Under the pieces are notes generated by a model. It worked only from the letters and a program-made list of their open reading frames with translations, did not search any database and was not told the origin of the DNA. 6,443 nucleotides of DNA, taken from assembly GCA_029863355.1 (NCBI GenBank), contig JAOTVO010000154.1, forward strand, positions 1 through 6,443. The letters are read 5' to 3'. The position numbers and the translations under genes were made by a program. Numbering within the stretch: the stretch's first letter is position 1; every line of letters begins with the position of its first letter. The stretch is from Candidatus Krumholzibacteriia bacterium (GTDB taxonomy: Bacteria; Krumholzibacteriota; Krumholzibacteria; WVZY01; JAKEHA01). This document shows, one piece after another, positions 1-6,391 of the stretch.

Positions 1-625
1 CAAGAAGGGCGGGGCGGTGGTGCTGGACGTGGGCGCCAACCACGAGTGCCGCCCCAAGAATCTCCTGCAGTTCGCCGTGATGGGATCGGTCTACGCGCGC
101 TATCACCTCGGCATCGAAAAGCCGCGGGTGGGCCTGTTGAACATCGGCGAGGAGCGCAGCAAGGGCAACGACCTGGTGCGCGATAGCTACGTCCTGCTCG
201 AGAACGACACCCGTGTCAACTTCGTCGGCAATGTCGAAGGGCGTGACGTGTTCGACGGCGCCGCCGACGTGGTTGTCTGCGACGGTTTCGTGGGCAACGT
301 GATCCTCAAGTTCTCCGAGAGCATCTACTCGTTCCTCGCGCACATGGTCAAGGACCGCATCCGGCGCGGTGTGGTGGCCAAGGCCGGAGCGCTGCTCATG
401 AAGGGTGCCTTCAAGTACGTGCGCAAGCGCCTCGACTACGAGGAGTACGGGGGCGCGCCGCTGCTCGGCGTCAACGGCGTGGTCTTCATCGCCCACGGCA
501 AGAGCTCGCAGGTGGCCATCCGCAACGCCATCCTCGCCGCCGCCAAGTCCGTGCGCACGGAGATCAACCTGCATATAGAGGAGAACTTCCGGGACACGCT
601 GGGAAATGTCGCACAGCTCTCTTAG
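1..625 (+). CDS. plsX: Phosphate acyltransferase PlsX, C-terminal part (5' end outside window)
   Basis: PlsX transfers a fatty acyl chain from acyl-ACP to inorganic phosphate, giving acyl-phosphate for PlsY and membrane phospholipid synthesis; it is a soluble, membrane-associated enzyme. The reading frame is open from base 2 with no start codon, so the gene is cut by the window edge. The visible 207 residues are roughly the last 60% of a family that is usually 330-350 residues long. Recognisable family segments are DVGAN (visible residues 9-13), LLNIGEERSKG (45-55), CDGFVGNVILK (93-103), YGGAPLLG (149-156) and HGKSS (165-169). The stop lies 20 bases inside fabH, so the two genes overlap and are probably translationally coupled. 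plsX is commonly followed by fabH in Gram-negative bacteria, which supports the call. No damage is visible in the part present. Confidence 0.96.
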   Translation, partial: KKGGAVVLDVGANHECRPKNLLQFAVMGSVYARYHLGIEKPRVGLLNIGEERSKGNDLVRDSYVLLENDTRVNFVGNVEGRDVFDGAADVVVCDGFVGNVILKFSESIYSFLAHMVKDRIRRGVVAKAGALLMKGAFKYVRKRLDYEEYGGAPLLGVNGVVFIAHGKSSQVAIRNAILAAAKSVRTEINLHIEENFRDTLGNVAQLS

Positions 626-1628
626 ATCTTCGCGCGTCGTGGGCACGGGCAGCCACTTTCCCGAAAAGGTCCTGACCAACATCGATCTCGAAAAGATGGT
701 CGATACCTCGGACGAGTGGATCACCACCCGCACCGGCATTCGCGAGCGCCGCATCGCGTCCGCCGGGGAAGCGTGCTCCGACCTTGCGCTGGCCGCGGCG
801 CAGCGCGCGCTGACCATGGCCGGCGTCGCCGCCGGCGACCTCGACGCCGTCGTAGTGGGGACGATCAGCGGGGACATGCAGTTCCCCGCGACGGCCGTCT
901 TGGTGCAGGACCGACTGGGGGCCACGAACGCGGCGGCGCTCGACCTGTCCGCGGCCTGCAGCGGGTTCATCTACGGAGTGTCCATCGCGCACGGGATGAT
1001 CGCGTCGGGCCAGATGGAGCGCATCCTCGTGGTCGGCGCGGAAACGCTGAGCAAGTTCGTCGACTGGGAAGACCGCGCGACCTGCGTGCTCTTCGGGGAC
1101 GGTGCGGGCGCGGCCGTCATGGAGGCGTGCCCGCGGGGCGAAGGTGTTCTGGCCACGTACATGAAGAGCGACGGCTCGCTGGCCGACCTGCTCTGCATCC
1201 CCGGCGGCGGATCGCGCTCGCCGCTCGCCGAGTCGACCCACGCGGCGCGCTTGCACTACATCAAAATGAAGGGCGACGGCGTGTTCAAGTTCGCCGTGCG
1301 CGCCATGGCCGACGCGACGCGGCAGGTGCTGGAGGAGGCGGACTGCACACTCGACCAGGTCGCGCTGGTCGTGCCCCACCAGGCCAACATCCGCATCATC
1401 GATGCGGTGGCGGAGCGGCTCGGACTCCCGACGGAGAAGATCGCGGTGAACCTGGATCGATACGGCAACACGTCGTCGGCGACCATCCCCACCGCCTTCG
1501 ACGAGGCGGTGCGCGCCGGGCGCCTGGCGCCCGGTGACCTGGTCGTGTTCACTGGTTTCGGCGGCGGCTTCACCTGGGGCTCGGTGCTGCTGCGCAACAT
1601 TCTGGACGGGAAGGACCGCCCCCGATGA
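606..1628 (+). CDS. fabH: Beta-ketoacyl-ACP synthase III (FabH)
   Basis: FabH starts fatty acid synthesis by condensing an acyl-CoA primer (often acetyl-CoA) with malonyl-ACP in the cytoplasm. The 340-residue protein has the full thiolase-fold triad: Cys118 in LSAACSG, His258 in VPHQAN and Asn288 in DRYGNTS. WITTRTGIRERR (residues 38-49) and the C-terminal FGGGFTWGS are family hallmarks. Phe93 in the MQFPA segment aligns with Phe87 of the E. coli enzyme, which lines the acyl pocket; this hints at short primers but does not prove it. The protein is about 20 residues longer than E. coli FabH, partly from a loop near residues 199-215 (GGGSRSPLAES) that resembles the longer FabH forms of other phyla. 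The ATG at 606 is chosen because no other start codon lies in frame nearby upstream and VVGTGS follows at the expected distance. It overlaps plsX by 20 bases and fabD by 4 (ATGA). Confidence 0.97.
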   Translation: MSHSSLRSSRVVGTGSHFPEKVLTNIDLEKMVDTSDEWITTRTGIRERRIASAGEACSDLALAAAQRALTMAGVAAGDLDAVVVGTISGDMQFPATAVLVQDRLGATNAAALDLSAACSGFIYGVSIAHGMIASGQMERILVVGAETLSKFVDWEDRATCVLFGDGAGAAVMEACPRGEGVLATYMKSDGSLADLLCIPGGGSRSPLAESTHAARLHYIKMKGDGVFKFAVRAMADATRQVLEEADCTLDQVALVVPHQANIRIIDAVAERLGLPTEKIAVNLDRYGNTSSATIPTAFDEAVRAGRLAPGDLVVFTGFGGGFTWGSVLLRNILDGKDRPR

Positions 1629-2539
1629 ACGTGGGCATGCTCTTTCCCGGCCAGGGCGCGCAGCACGTGGGCATGGGGCGTGACTACTACGATCGCTTCT
1701 CCGAGGCGCGCGAGCTCTACCGCTCTGCCAACGTGCGCCTGGGCTTCGACATCGCCGAGATGAGCTTCTCCGGGGACCTCGGCGAGCTCACGCAGACCCG
1801 CAACGCCCAACCGGCCCTACTCCTGCACTCGATGGTCGTGCTGGCGGCACTGGAGGCGCGCGGCGTAAGGGCGTCGATCGTTGCGGGCCACAGCCTCGGC
1901 GAGTTCTCCGCGCTGGTTGCAGCGGGGTTCTTCACCGCGATGGATGCGCTGGCCGTCGTGCGCCGACGCGGAGAGCTGATGTACGAGATCGGCGTCGAGC
2001 GCCCGGGCGCCATGGCGGCGGTGATCGGGCTGGACGAGAACGCCGTCGAGACGTGCGTGCGCGAGGTGACGGACGGCGTGGTCGTCGTGGCCAACTACAA
2101 CTCGCACGCGCAGTCGGCGATCTCCGGTGAGGTGGAGGCCGTGGAGCGCGCGGGCGAGCGTTGTCGGGAGGCGGGCGCGAAGCGCGTTCTGCGCCTGCCG
2201 GTGAGTGGGGCGTTCCACTCGCCGCTGATGGAACCGGCGGTGACCGAGTTGCGGAGATACCTGCAGAAGGTCGCCCACGGCAAGCTCCGCGTGCCCTGGG
2301 TCGCCAACGTCACCGGCGACGTTGTGGAGGACCCGGCCCGGGTGGTCGACCTCCTCGCCCGTCAGCTGTCGTCGCCCGTGCGCTGGATCGCTTCCATGGA
2401 GACGTTCACTCGCCGCTGGACCGGCCCGATCTACGAAGTCGGACCCGGTCAGGTGCTCTCCGGTCTCATGAAACGGATCGTCGAGGGGGTCGAAGTGGTG
2501 CCCGTCGGCGAGGTGGAAGCGTTGGAGCGATTGGGTTGA
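1625..2539 (+). CDS. fabD: Malonyl-CoA:ACP transacylase (FabD)
   Basis: FabD moves the malonyl group from coenzyme A to the ACP phosphopantetheine, supplying the extender used by FabH and FabF. The 304-residue length is typical. The nucleophile is Ser90 in GHSLGEFSA, the catalytic His198 sits in GAFHSP, Arg115 matches the malonate-carboxylate-binding arginine of E. coli FabD (Arg117), and Gln10 in FPGQGAQ is the expected oxyanion-hole glutamine. The usual NSPGQ-like stretch near residue 160 reads NSHAQ here, a mild variant away from the catalytic residues. The start ATG overlaps the fabH stop in an ATGA, and GGGAAGGA at 1608-1615 lies 9 bases upstream as a good ribosome binding site, so coupled translation is likely. 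A promoter-containing gap follows before fabG. Confidence 0.97.
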   Translation: MNVGMLFPGQGAQHVGMGRDYYDRFSEARELYRSANVRLGFDIAEMSFSGDLGELTQTRNAQPALLLHSMVVLAALEARGVRASIVAGHSLGEFSALVAAGFFTAMDALAVVRRRGELMYEIGVERPGAMAAVIGLDENAVETCVREVTDGVVVVANYNSHAQSAISGEVEAVERAGERCREAGAKRVLRLPVSGAFHSPLMEPAVTELRRYLQKVAHGKLRVPWVANVTGDVVEDPARVVDLLARQLSSPVRWIASMETFTRRWTGPIYEVGPGQVLSGLMKRIVEGVEVVPVGEVEALERLG

Positions 2540-2553
2540 CGGTGGATTAGGGA

Positions 2554-2582
2554 TTTACGGCCCGGGCGCTTTCTGTTATAAA
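2554..2582 (+). promoter_or_regulatory. Candidate sigma70-type promoter with extended -10, upstream of fabG
   Basis: A -35-like TTTACG (2554-2559) is separated by exactly 17 bases from TATAAA (2577-2582), which matches the TATAAT consensus at five of six positions. TG at 2574-2575 adds the extended -10 motif (TGnTATAAA). The A+T-rich -10 stands out in this G+C-rich sequence. The predicted transcript start is near 2588-2590, giving a leader of about 64 bases before the fabG ATG. This would let fabG-acpP-fabF-rnc be transcribed apart from plsX-fabH-fabD. The motif match and spacing are seen directly; promoter activity is inferred. Confidence 0.55.
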
Positions 2583-2586
2583 AGCC

Positions 2587-2623
2587 AGTACCCGACGCCG
2601 GCTTGAGGCGTAACCCGAGTACT
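2587..2623 (+). promoter_or_regulatory. Two-part inverted repeat at the predicted transcript start (operator or leader hairpin)
   Basis: Two nested complementary pairs share a centre. The outer arms are AGTAC (2587-2591) and GTACT (2619-2623). The inner arms are ACGCC (2595-2599) and GGCGT (2607-2611), around a 7-base loop. The element begins at or just before the predicted start of the fabG transcript. It could be an operator for a dimeric repressor placed just downstream of the -10, or a leader hairpin ahead of the fabG ribosome binding site at 2637-2641. It does not resemble the FapR or FabT operators as I know them. The symmetry is seen; the function is a guess. Confidence 0.35.
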
Positions 2624-2652
2624 TCGAGCGAGATACGGAGGCACGGCGAGCG

Positions 2653-3399
2653 ATGCACTTCGAAGGCCGAACTGCGGTCGTCACCGGCGCCGCTCGCGGA
2701 ATCGGCAAGGCGATCGCCGAGCGGCTCGCGGGCGAGGGCGCAGCGCTCTGCGTGATCGACGTGGACGAGGCGGCGGCGAAGGCGACGGCCGAGGAGATCG
2801 GGGCCCTCGGCGTGAACGCCCGCGCCTGGCCTTGCGACGTGGCCTCTTTCGAAGCGGTCGAGGCGCTCGGCAGCACGGTGATGGACGCCTTCGGCAGCGT
2901 CGATGTTCTGGTGAACAACGCCGGGATCACGCGCGACCGGCTCATCATGCGCATGAGCCCCCAGGAATGGGACCAGGTGATCGCGGTGAACCTCACCGGG
3001 GCGTTCAATTTCTGCAAGGTGTTCGGGCCGCAGATGCTGCGCCAGCGCTCGGGGGCCATCGTCAACATCGCGTCGGTGGTGGGACAGATGGGCAACGCGG
3101 GCCAGGCCAATTACGCCGCCAGCAAGGCGGGGCTGATCGGTCTGACGAAGTCGCTGGCCAAGGAGTTTGCCGCGCGCGGCGTGCGCGTGAATGCGGTGGC
3201 TCCGGGCTTCATCCGTACCCCGATGACGGAGAAGCTCACCGATGAGGTGCGTACAACGATGATGTCGACGATCCCCATGGGCCGCTTCGGCGAGCCGGAA
3301 GACGTCGCCGACATCGTATATTTCCTGGCGTCCGACTTGTCCCGTTATGTCACGGGACAGGTGGTGAACTGCGACGGTGGCATGATCATGGCGCGTTGA
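2653..3399 (+). CDS. fabG: 3-oxoacyl-ACP reductase (FabG)
   Basis: FabG is the NADPH-dependent reductase that turns 3-ketoacyl-ACP into 3-hydroxyacyl-ACP in each elongation cycle. The 248-residue protein is a classical short-chain dehydrogenase/reductase of normal length. The cofactor motif TGAARGIG spans residues 11-18, Asp62 lies in the CDV motif, NNAG is at 88-91, and the catalytic tetrad is Asn113, Ser141, Tyr154 and Lys158 (YAASK). The C-terminal [11 protein letters not shown] is typical of FabG. The ATG at 2653 has GGAGG at 2637-2641, 11 bases upstream. Many short-chain dehydrogenases look alike, but its place between fabD and acpP makes the specific call secure. It is probably the first gene of a sub-transcript driven by the promoter just upstream. 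Confidence 0.97.
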   Translation: MHFEGRTAVVTGAARGIGKAIAERLAGEGAALCVIDVDEAAAKATAEEIGALGVNARAWPCDVASFEAVEALGSTVMDAFGSVDVLVNNAGITRDRLIMRMSPQEWDQVIAVNLTGAFNFCKVFGPQMLRQRSGAIVNIASVVGQMGNAGQANYAASKAGLIGLTKSLAKEFAARGVRVNAVAPGFIRTPMTEKLTDEVRTTMMSTIPMGRFGEPEDVADIVYFLASDLSRYVTGQVVNCDGGMIMAR

Positions 3400-3407
3400 G
3401 CGCCGGC

Positions 3408-3413
3408 AGGAGG
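3408..3413 (+). promoter_or_regulatory. Strong ribosome binding site that fixes the acpP start at TTG
   Basis: A perfect AGGAGG lies 6 bases before the TTG at 3420. It decides between that TTG and another in-frame TTG at 3396, inside the end of fabG, which would add eight residues (MSAGRRCL) not expected on an acyl carrier protein and would place the AGGAGG inside the coding region. Confidence 0.8.
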
Positions 3414-3419
3414 TGCCTG

Positions 3420-3662
3420 TTGAGCCATCCGGAAACCGAAGCGAAGGTCAAGAAGATCATCGAGGAAAAGCTGTCCGTCAACGCGGACCAGATCACGAAC
3501 GAGGCCCGGTTCGCCGAGGACCTCAAAGCTGATTCGCTCGACACCGTCGAGCTGGTGATGGCGTTGGAGGACGAGTTCGGTCTCGACATTCCCGACGAGG
3601 AAGCCGAGAAGATCAAGACCGTTCAGAACGCCATCGACTACATCGTAGCCAAGACGGGCTGA
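3420..3662 (+). CDS. acpP: Acyl carrier protein (AcpP), TTG start
   Basis: AcpP carries growing acyl chains on a 4'-phosphopantetheine arm and is the shared substrate carrier for FabD, FabH, FabG, FabF and PlsX. The 80-residue protein is small and acidic like its family. The attachment site is Ser39 in the DSLD motif (residues 38-41), followed by the helix-II recognition segment [20 protein letters not shown]. No ATG is available near the N-terminus; the TTG at 3420 is chosen because AGGAGG stands 6 bases upstream and the product then starts [14 protein letters not shown], the usual first helix. The start lies 20 bases past the fabG stop. A hairpin that includes the last two bases of the acpP stop codon precedes fabF and may help set the higher level ACP needs relative to the enzymes. 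Confidence 0.97.
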   Translation: MSHPETEAKVKKIIEEKLSVNADQITNEARFAEDLKADSLDTVELVMALEDEFGLDIPDEEAEKIKTVQNAIDYIVAKTG

Positions 3663-3680
3663 GCCGCGGCAACGCGGCTC
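3661..3680 (+). promoter_or_regulatory. Perfect 8-bp hairpin with GCAA tetraloop between acpP and fabF
   Basis: GAGCCGCG (3661-3668) pairs perfectly with CGCGGCTC (3673-3680) around the loop GCAA (3669-3672), a member of the stable GNRA tetraloop class. The left arm begins at the second base of the acpP TGA stop. No T-run follows, so it is not a standard intrinsic terminator. It may protect the 3' end of a processed acpP message, act as a processing site, or reduce read-through into fabF. The pairing is seen; the role is inferred. The fabF ribosome binding site GAGGAG (3683-3688) starts three bases after the hairpin. Confidence 0.6.
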
Positions 3681-3701
3681 CCGAGGAGACTCCGACCGCT
3701 C

Positions 3702-4955
3702 ATGGCCACGAGCAAAGGCGCTCGTCGCGTGGTCGTCACCGGCGTCGGTCTGGTGACGGCTGCGGGGAACTCGACCGCGGACACGTGGAAGGCCGTCGTG
3801 TCCGGGCGGAGCGGCGTGTCACCTATTTCCCGCTTCGACGTCGATGCCTTTCCCACGCGCATCGCAGCCGAGATCAAGCAGTTCGACCCCGCCGAGTTCA
3901 TGGAGGTCAAGGATTCCAAGCGGACCGACCGCATGGTGCACTACGCCGCGTGCGCCACGCGGCAGGCGCTGGCGGACGTCCGGCTCGACGACCTAGACCG
4001 CGCTCGTGTGGGCGTGATCATCGGCTCCGGCGTCGGGGGGATCGCCACGTTCGAGCAGCAGCACACGGTGTTCATGGAGCGCGGTCCTGGTAAGGTCAGC
4101 CCCTTCTTCATTCCCATGATGATCTCCGACATGGCGTCCGGCTACGTCTCCATCGCGCACCAGCTCCGGGGTCCCAACTATGCCACGGTCTCCGCGTGCG
4201 CGTCCGGCGGCAACGCCATTGCCGACGCCTACCTCATCATCAAGGCCGGTCTGGCGGAGGCCATGGTGACCGGCGGCTCGGAAGCCGCGGTCACGCCGAT
4301 GTCGCTGGCGGGCTTTTGCTCGGTCAAGGCGTTGTCGCGTCGAAACGAAGAACCGGAGCGCGCCTCGCGTCCGTTCGACCGCGACCGCGACGGCTTCGTG
4401 ATCGGAGAGGGCGCCGGGGTGCTGCTGGTCGAGGAACTGGAGCACGCGCGCCGGCGGGGGGCGACGGTGCTGGCGGAGCTGGTCGGGGTGGGGCTCACCG
4501 GCGACGCCTATCACTTCACCGCGCCCGCGCCGGACGGCGAGGGGGCGGTGCGTGCAATGCGCATGGCGCTGGAGGTGGCGGGCCTGGCGCCGGAGGAAGT
4601 CGATTACATCAACGCCCACGGCACCAGCACGCCGCTCAACGACGCCAGCGAGACGGCGGCGATCAAGCAAGTTTTCGGCGCGCACGCGCGCAACCTGGCA
4701 GTCAGTTCCACCAAGTCAATGATTGGACACCTCCTGGGTGCGGCCGCCTCGGTGGAATTGATCTTCTGCGTGCTCGCCATCCGCGACGGAGTCGTGCCGC
4801 CGACCATCAACCACGAGAACCCCGACCCCGCATGCGATCTCGACTACGTGCCCAACCGCGCGCGCCAGATGGACACACGCGTGGCCCTGTCCAACGCGTT
4901 CGGCTTTGGTGGCCACAACGCATCGCTCGTCGTCAAGCGCTGCGAGGACGCGTAG
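3702..4955 (+). CDS. fabF: Beta-ketoacyl-ACP synthase II (FabF)
   Basis: FabF elongates acyl-ACP by decarboxylative condensation with malonyl-ACP. The 417-residue length is standard. The catalytic set is complete: Cys166 in VSACASGG, His306 in NAHGTST, Lys338 in SSTKSM and His343 in IGHLLGAAA, with the C-terminal gate segment NAFGFGGHN at 399-407. Val111 in GSGVGG aligns with Ile108 of E. coli FabF, the gatekeeper position of the acyl tunnel; a smaller residue there may affect chain-length preference, which is inference. Position after acpP and overall sequence favour FabF over FabB. The ATG at 3702 has GAGGAG at 3683-3688, 13 bases away, a rather long spacing. rnc begins 19 bases after the stop. 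Confidence 0.97.
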   Translation: MATSKGARRVVVTGVGLVTAAGNSTADTWKAVVSGRSGVSPISRFDVDAFPTRIAAEIKQFDPAEFMEVKDSKRTDRMVHYAACATRQALADVRLDDLDRARVGVIIGSGVGGIATFEQQHTVFMERGPGKVSPFFIPMMISDMASGYVSIAHQLRGPNYATVSACASGGNAIADAYLIIKAGLAEAMVTGGSEAAVTPMSLAGFCSVKALSRRNEEPERASRPFDRDRDGFVIGEGAGVLLVEELEHARRRGATVLAELVGVGLTGDAYHFTAPAPDGEGAVRAMRMALEVAGLAPEEVDYINAHGTSTPLNDASETAAIKQVFGAHARNLAVSSTKSMIGHLLGAAASVELIFCVLAIRDGVVPPTINHENPDPACDLDYVPNRARQMDTRVALSNAFGFGGHNASLVVKRCEDA

Positions 4956-4974
4956 TCAGCCGCGCACCCGGGGC

Positions 4975-5748
4975 ATGACACAGCAGGCCGCTCAACTTCT
5001 CCGAAGCATCGCCCGACGCCTGAGACCATCGCGAGTGAGCGCGTCGCGGCGGTACGCGCGGCTCGAACGCGCGGTGGGGTTTCGGTTTCGCAACACCGAA
5101 ACGCTCATTGCCGCGCTCGTCCACCGCTCCTTCCACGGGGGCGTCGATCCCGGCCCGGAGAAATCGAACGAGCGCATGGAGTTCCTCGGCGATTCCGTGC
5201 TCTCCCTGGTGGTGAACGACTACCTCTACCACCGCTACCCCCGCAAGAGCGAGGGCGACTTGACCAAGATGAAGTCGGTGATCGTAAGCAAGCAGATCCT
5301 GGCGCACCTGGCCAAGAGAATCGACCTCGGCACTTACGTGATCGTCAGCGAGAACGCATACCGGGCCGGCGTTAGCGAGATGGACAGCGTCCTGTCCGAT
5401 ACGCTGGAGGCTGTCTTCGGTGCGGTCTTCATCGACGGAGGCTTCGACGCGGCGCGGCGCGCGATCATGCGCGTCTTGCCCACGAACCTGGACGACATCG
5501 TCTATCAGGAAGACACGATCAACTACAAGAGTCTCCTGCAGGAGTACATTCAGGCCCTGCACAAGATCCCGCCGCGCTACCGCGTCCACTCGACGGCGGG
5601 GCCGGACCACGACAAGAGTTTTGCGGTGGAGGTGGTCGTGCGTGGGAACGTCCTGGGCAAGGGAACGGGCCGGACCAAAAAGCACGCCGAGCAAGAGGCC
5701 GCCCGCGAGGCCTACCGGCGCCTGACCAACGTGCCCGTCGACGAGTGA
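4975..5748 (+). CDS. rnc: Ribonuclease III
   Basis: RNase III cleaves double-stranded RNA and processes rRNA precursors and some mRNAs. With the ATG at 4975 the protein has 257 residues. The nuclease domain covers roughly residues 28-168, with the signature NERMEFLGDS at 65-74. Metal and catalytic residues Glu66, Glu69, Asp73, Asp142 and Glu145 match E. coli Glu38, Glu41, Asp45, Asp114 and Glu117. A double-stranded-RNA-binding domain follows at about 182-252, ending in the typical KKHAEQEAA. The N-terminus is about 27 residues longer than the E. coli protein and rich in Arg, Ser and Ala. The start is uncertain: 4975 is the first ATG, but no good ribosome binding site precedes it. An in-frame GTG at 5035 would give 237 residues, and a TTG at 4906 would lie inside fabF. 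Linkage to fab genes is also known in Bacillus (acpA-rnc-smc). Confidence 0.95.
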   Translation: MTQQAAQLLRSIARRLRPSRVSASRRYARLERAVGFRFRNTETLIAALVHRSFHGGVDPGPEKSNERMEFLGDSVLSLVVNDYLYHRYPRKSEGDLTKMKSVIVSKQILAHLAKRIDLGTYVIVSENAYRAGVSEMDSVLSDTLEAVFGAVFIDGGFDAARRAIMRVLPTNLDDIVYQEDTINYKSLLQEYIQALHKIPPRYRVHSTAGPDHDKSFAVEVVVRGNVLGKGTGRTKKHAEQEAAREAYRRLTNVPVDE

Positions 5749-5798
5749 CGGAGCCGGGCCGGACGGGCCCCGAAGGGGCTCCCGGGCGCGGGGCTCCG
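5749..5798 (+). terminator. Compound G+C-rich hairpin after rnc, possible terminator without a T-run
   Basis: An outer stem pairs CGGAGCC (5749-5755) with GGCTCCG (5792-5798). Inside it, GCCCC (5767-5771) pairs with GGGGC (5775-5779) around a GAA loop, extendable by a G-T and a G-C pair to 5765-5781. The structure starts one base after the rnc stop. Only a weak CTT follows a few bases later, so an intrinsic terminator is doubtful. It could instead be a 3' stabilising structure or an RNase III target. Confidence 0.35.
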
Positions 5799-5826
5799 GC
5801 ACGCTTAATGCACGCACCCGGGCGTC

Positions 5827-6318
5827 ATGGGTCGACCCGCGATCAAGATCCCCGAAGCCCCCTACGCCTACGGCGGCGACAAGGAGCGGCTCTGCCGCGA
5901 CTGCCAACTTCCTTGCCAGCTAGAGGTTACGAGCGTGGACTGCTTTCGCCGCTTCTTCCTCGGGGGGATGCTGCAGTGCACGTACTTCGTCTTCGGCTAC
6001 TGCTTCCTGGTGGCCAAGCCGGGCTGCGTGTTCGACAACGGTGGGGAGCACGACCGCTACTGGATGGGCCTGCTGAACGACTACTTCCACAACGTGAACG
6101 ATCGCGAGGAGACCGAACCCGAGTTCGTCAGGCGCCGCCAGGAACTGCGGGCGCTGGTCTTCGAGCAGATCGAGAGCCGACAGGTGTCGCTCTGCCGCTA
6201 CTTCGAGGAGTTCTATCACAAGGTGCTGGAGGACGGGGGGGGACTCGCAGAGGAGATGATGGAGAAGCTGGACGAGGCGTACCTGGCTCTCCTGTCGGGA
6301 ACCACCCGCAAAACTTAG
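5827..6318 (+). CDS. Small cysteine-rich protein of unknown function
   Basis: I do not recognise this 163-residue protein. Eight cysteines are present, seven of them in the first 67 residues: Cys23, Cys26, Cys30 and Cys39 (spacing C-x2-C-x3-C-x8-C), then Cys51, Cys59 and Cys67, with Cys123 alone in the C-terminal half. Such spacing suits zinc or iron-sulfur binding, but no known family motif is complete to my eye. Residues 48-63 are hydrophobic and aromatic (MLQCTYFVFGYCFLVA) but short and cysteine-bearing for a membrane helix; no signal peptide is seen. From about residue 75 the protein is charged and probably helical, with acidic stretches (NDREETEPEF, EEMMEKLDEAY). Codon third positions are mostly G or C, supporting a real gene. 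The ATG at 5827 is the only usable start, since an in-frame stop lies at 5806-5808; GGG at 5820-5822 is a weak ribosome binding site. It may be co-transcribed with rnc if the intervening hairpin does not terminate. Confidence 0.8.
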   Translation: MGRPAIKIPEAPYAYGGDKERLCRDCQLPCQLEVTSVDCFRRFFLGGMLQCTYFVFGYCFLVAKPGCVFDNGGEHDRYWMGLLNDYFHNVNDREETEPEFVRRRQELRALVFEQIESRQVSLCRYFEEFYHKVLEDGGGLAEEMMEKLDEAYLALLSGTTRKT

Positions 6319-6391
6319 CTTGTGGCCGCGAGATTGTCCCTGGACAGATCGTACCTCCACGTCCCCAGCGGTCGACATGATCCTGGTGTCT

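Noticed and set aside
564..1379. Minus-strand open frame of 271 codons opposite fabH
   Set aside because: It is antisense to intact fabH, and its Arg/His/Gly/Ala-rich composition is typical of shadow frames in G+C-rich DNA.
2536..2541. TTGACG as a -35 box before fabG
   Set aside because: It is nearer consensus than TTTACG, but no -10-like hexamer lies 16-18 bases downstream; the TATAAA is 35 bases away.
2560..2567. GCCCGGGC palindrome in the spacer of the fabG promoter
   Set aside because: It is only 8 bases in G+C-rich sequence, and CCCGGG recurs elsewhere in the window (4968-4973, 5781-5786, 5817-5822), so chance explains it.
4906..4974. Upstream TTG start for rnc inside fabF
   Set aside because: It would add 23 Ser/Arg/Thr-rich residues read out of frame from conserved fabF coding sequence, with no ribosome binding site.
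4933..5907. Long minus-strand open frame of 324 codons opposite rnc
   Set aside because: It lies fully antisense to a well-supported RNase III gene. Its translation is a His/Arg/Val/Asp-rich, low-complexity product with no motif, as expected from the strong third-position G/C bias.
5745..6380. Plus-strand frame beginning with a GTGA overlap on the rnc stop
   Set aside because: The overlap is tempting, but the product is Arg/Pro/Gly-rich without motifs and runs out of frame across the better-supported cysteine-rich gene.
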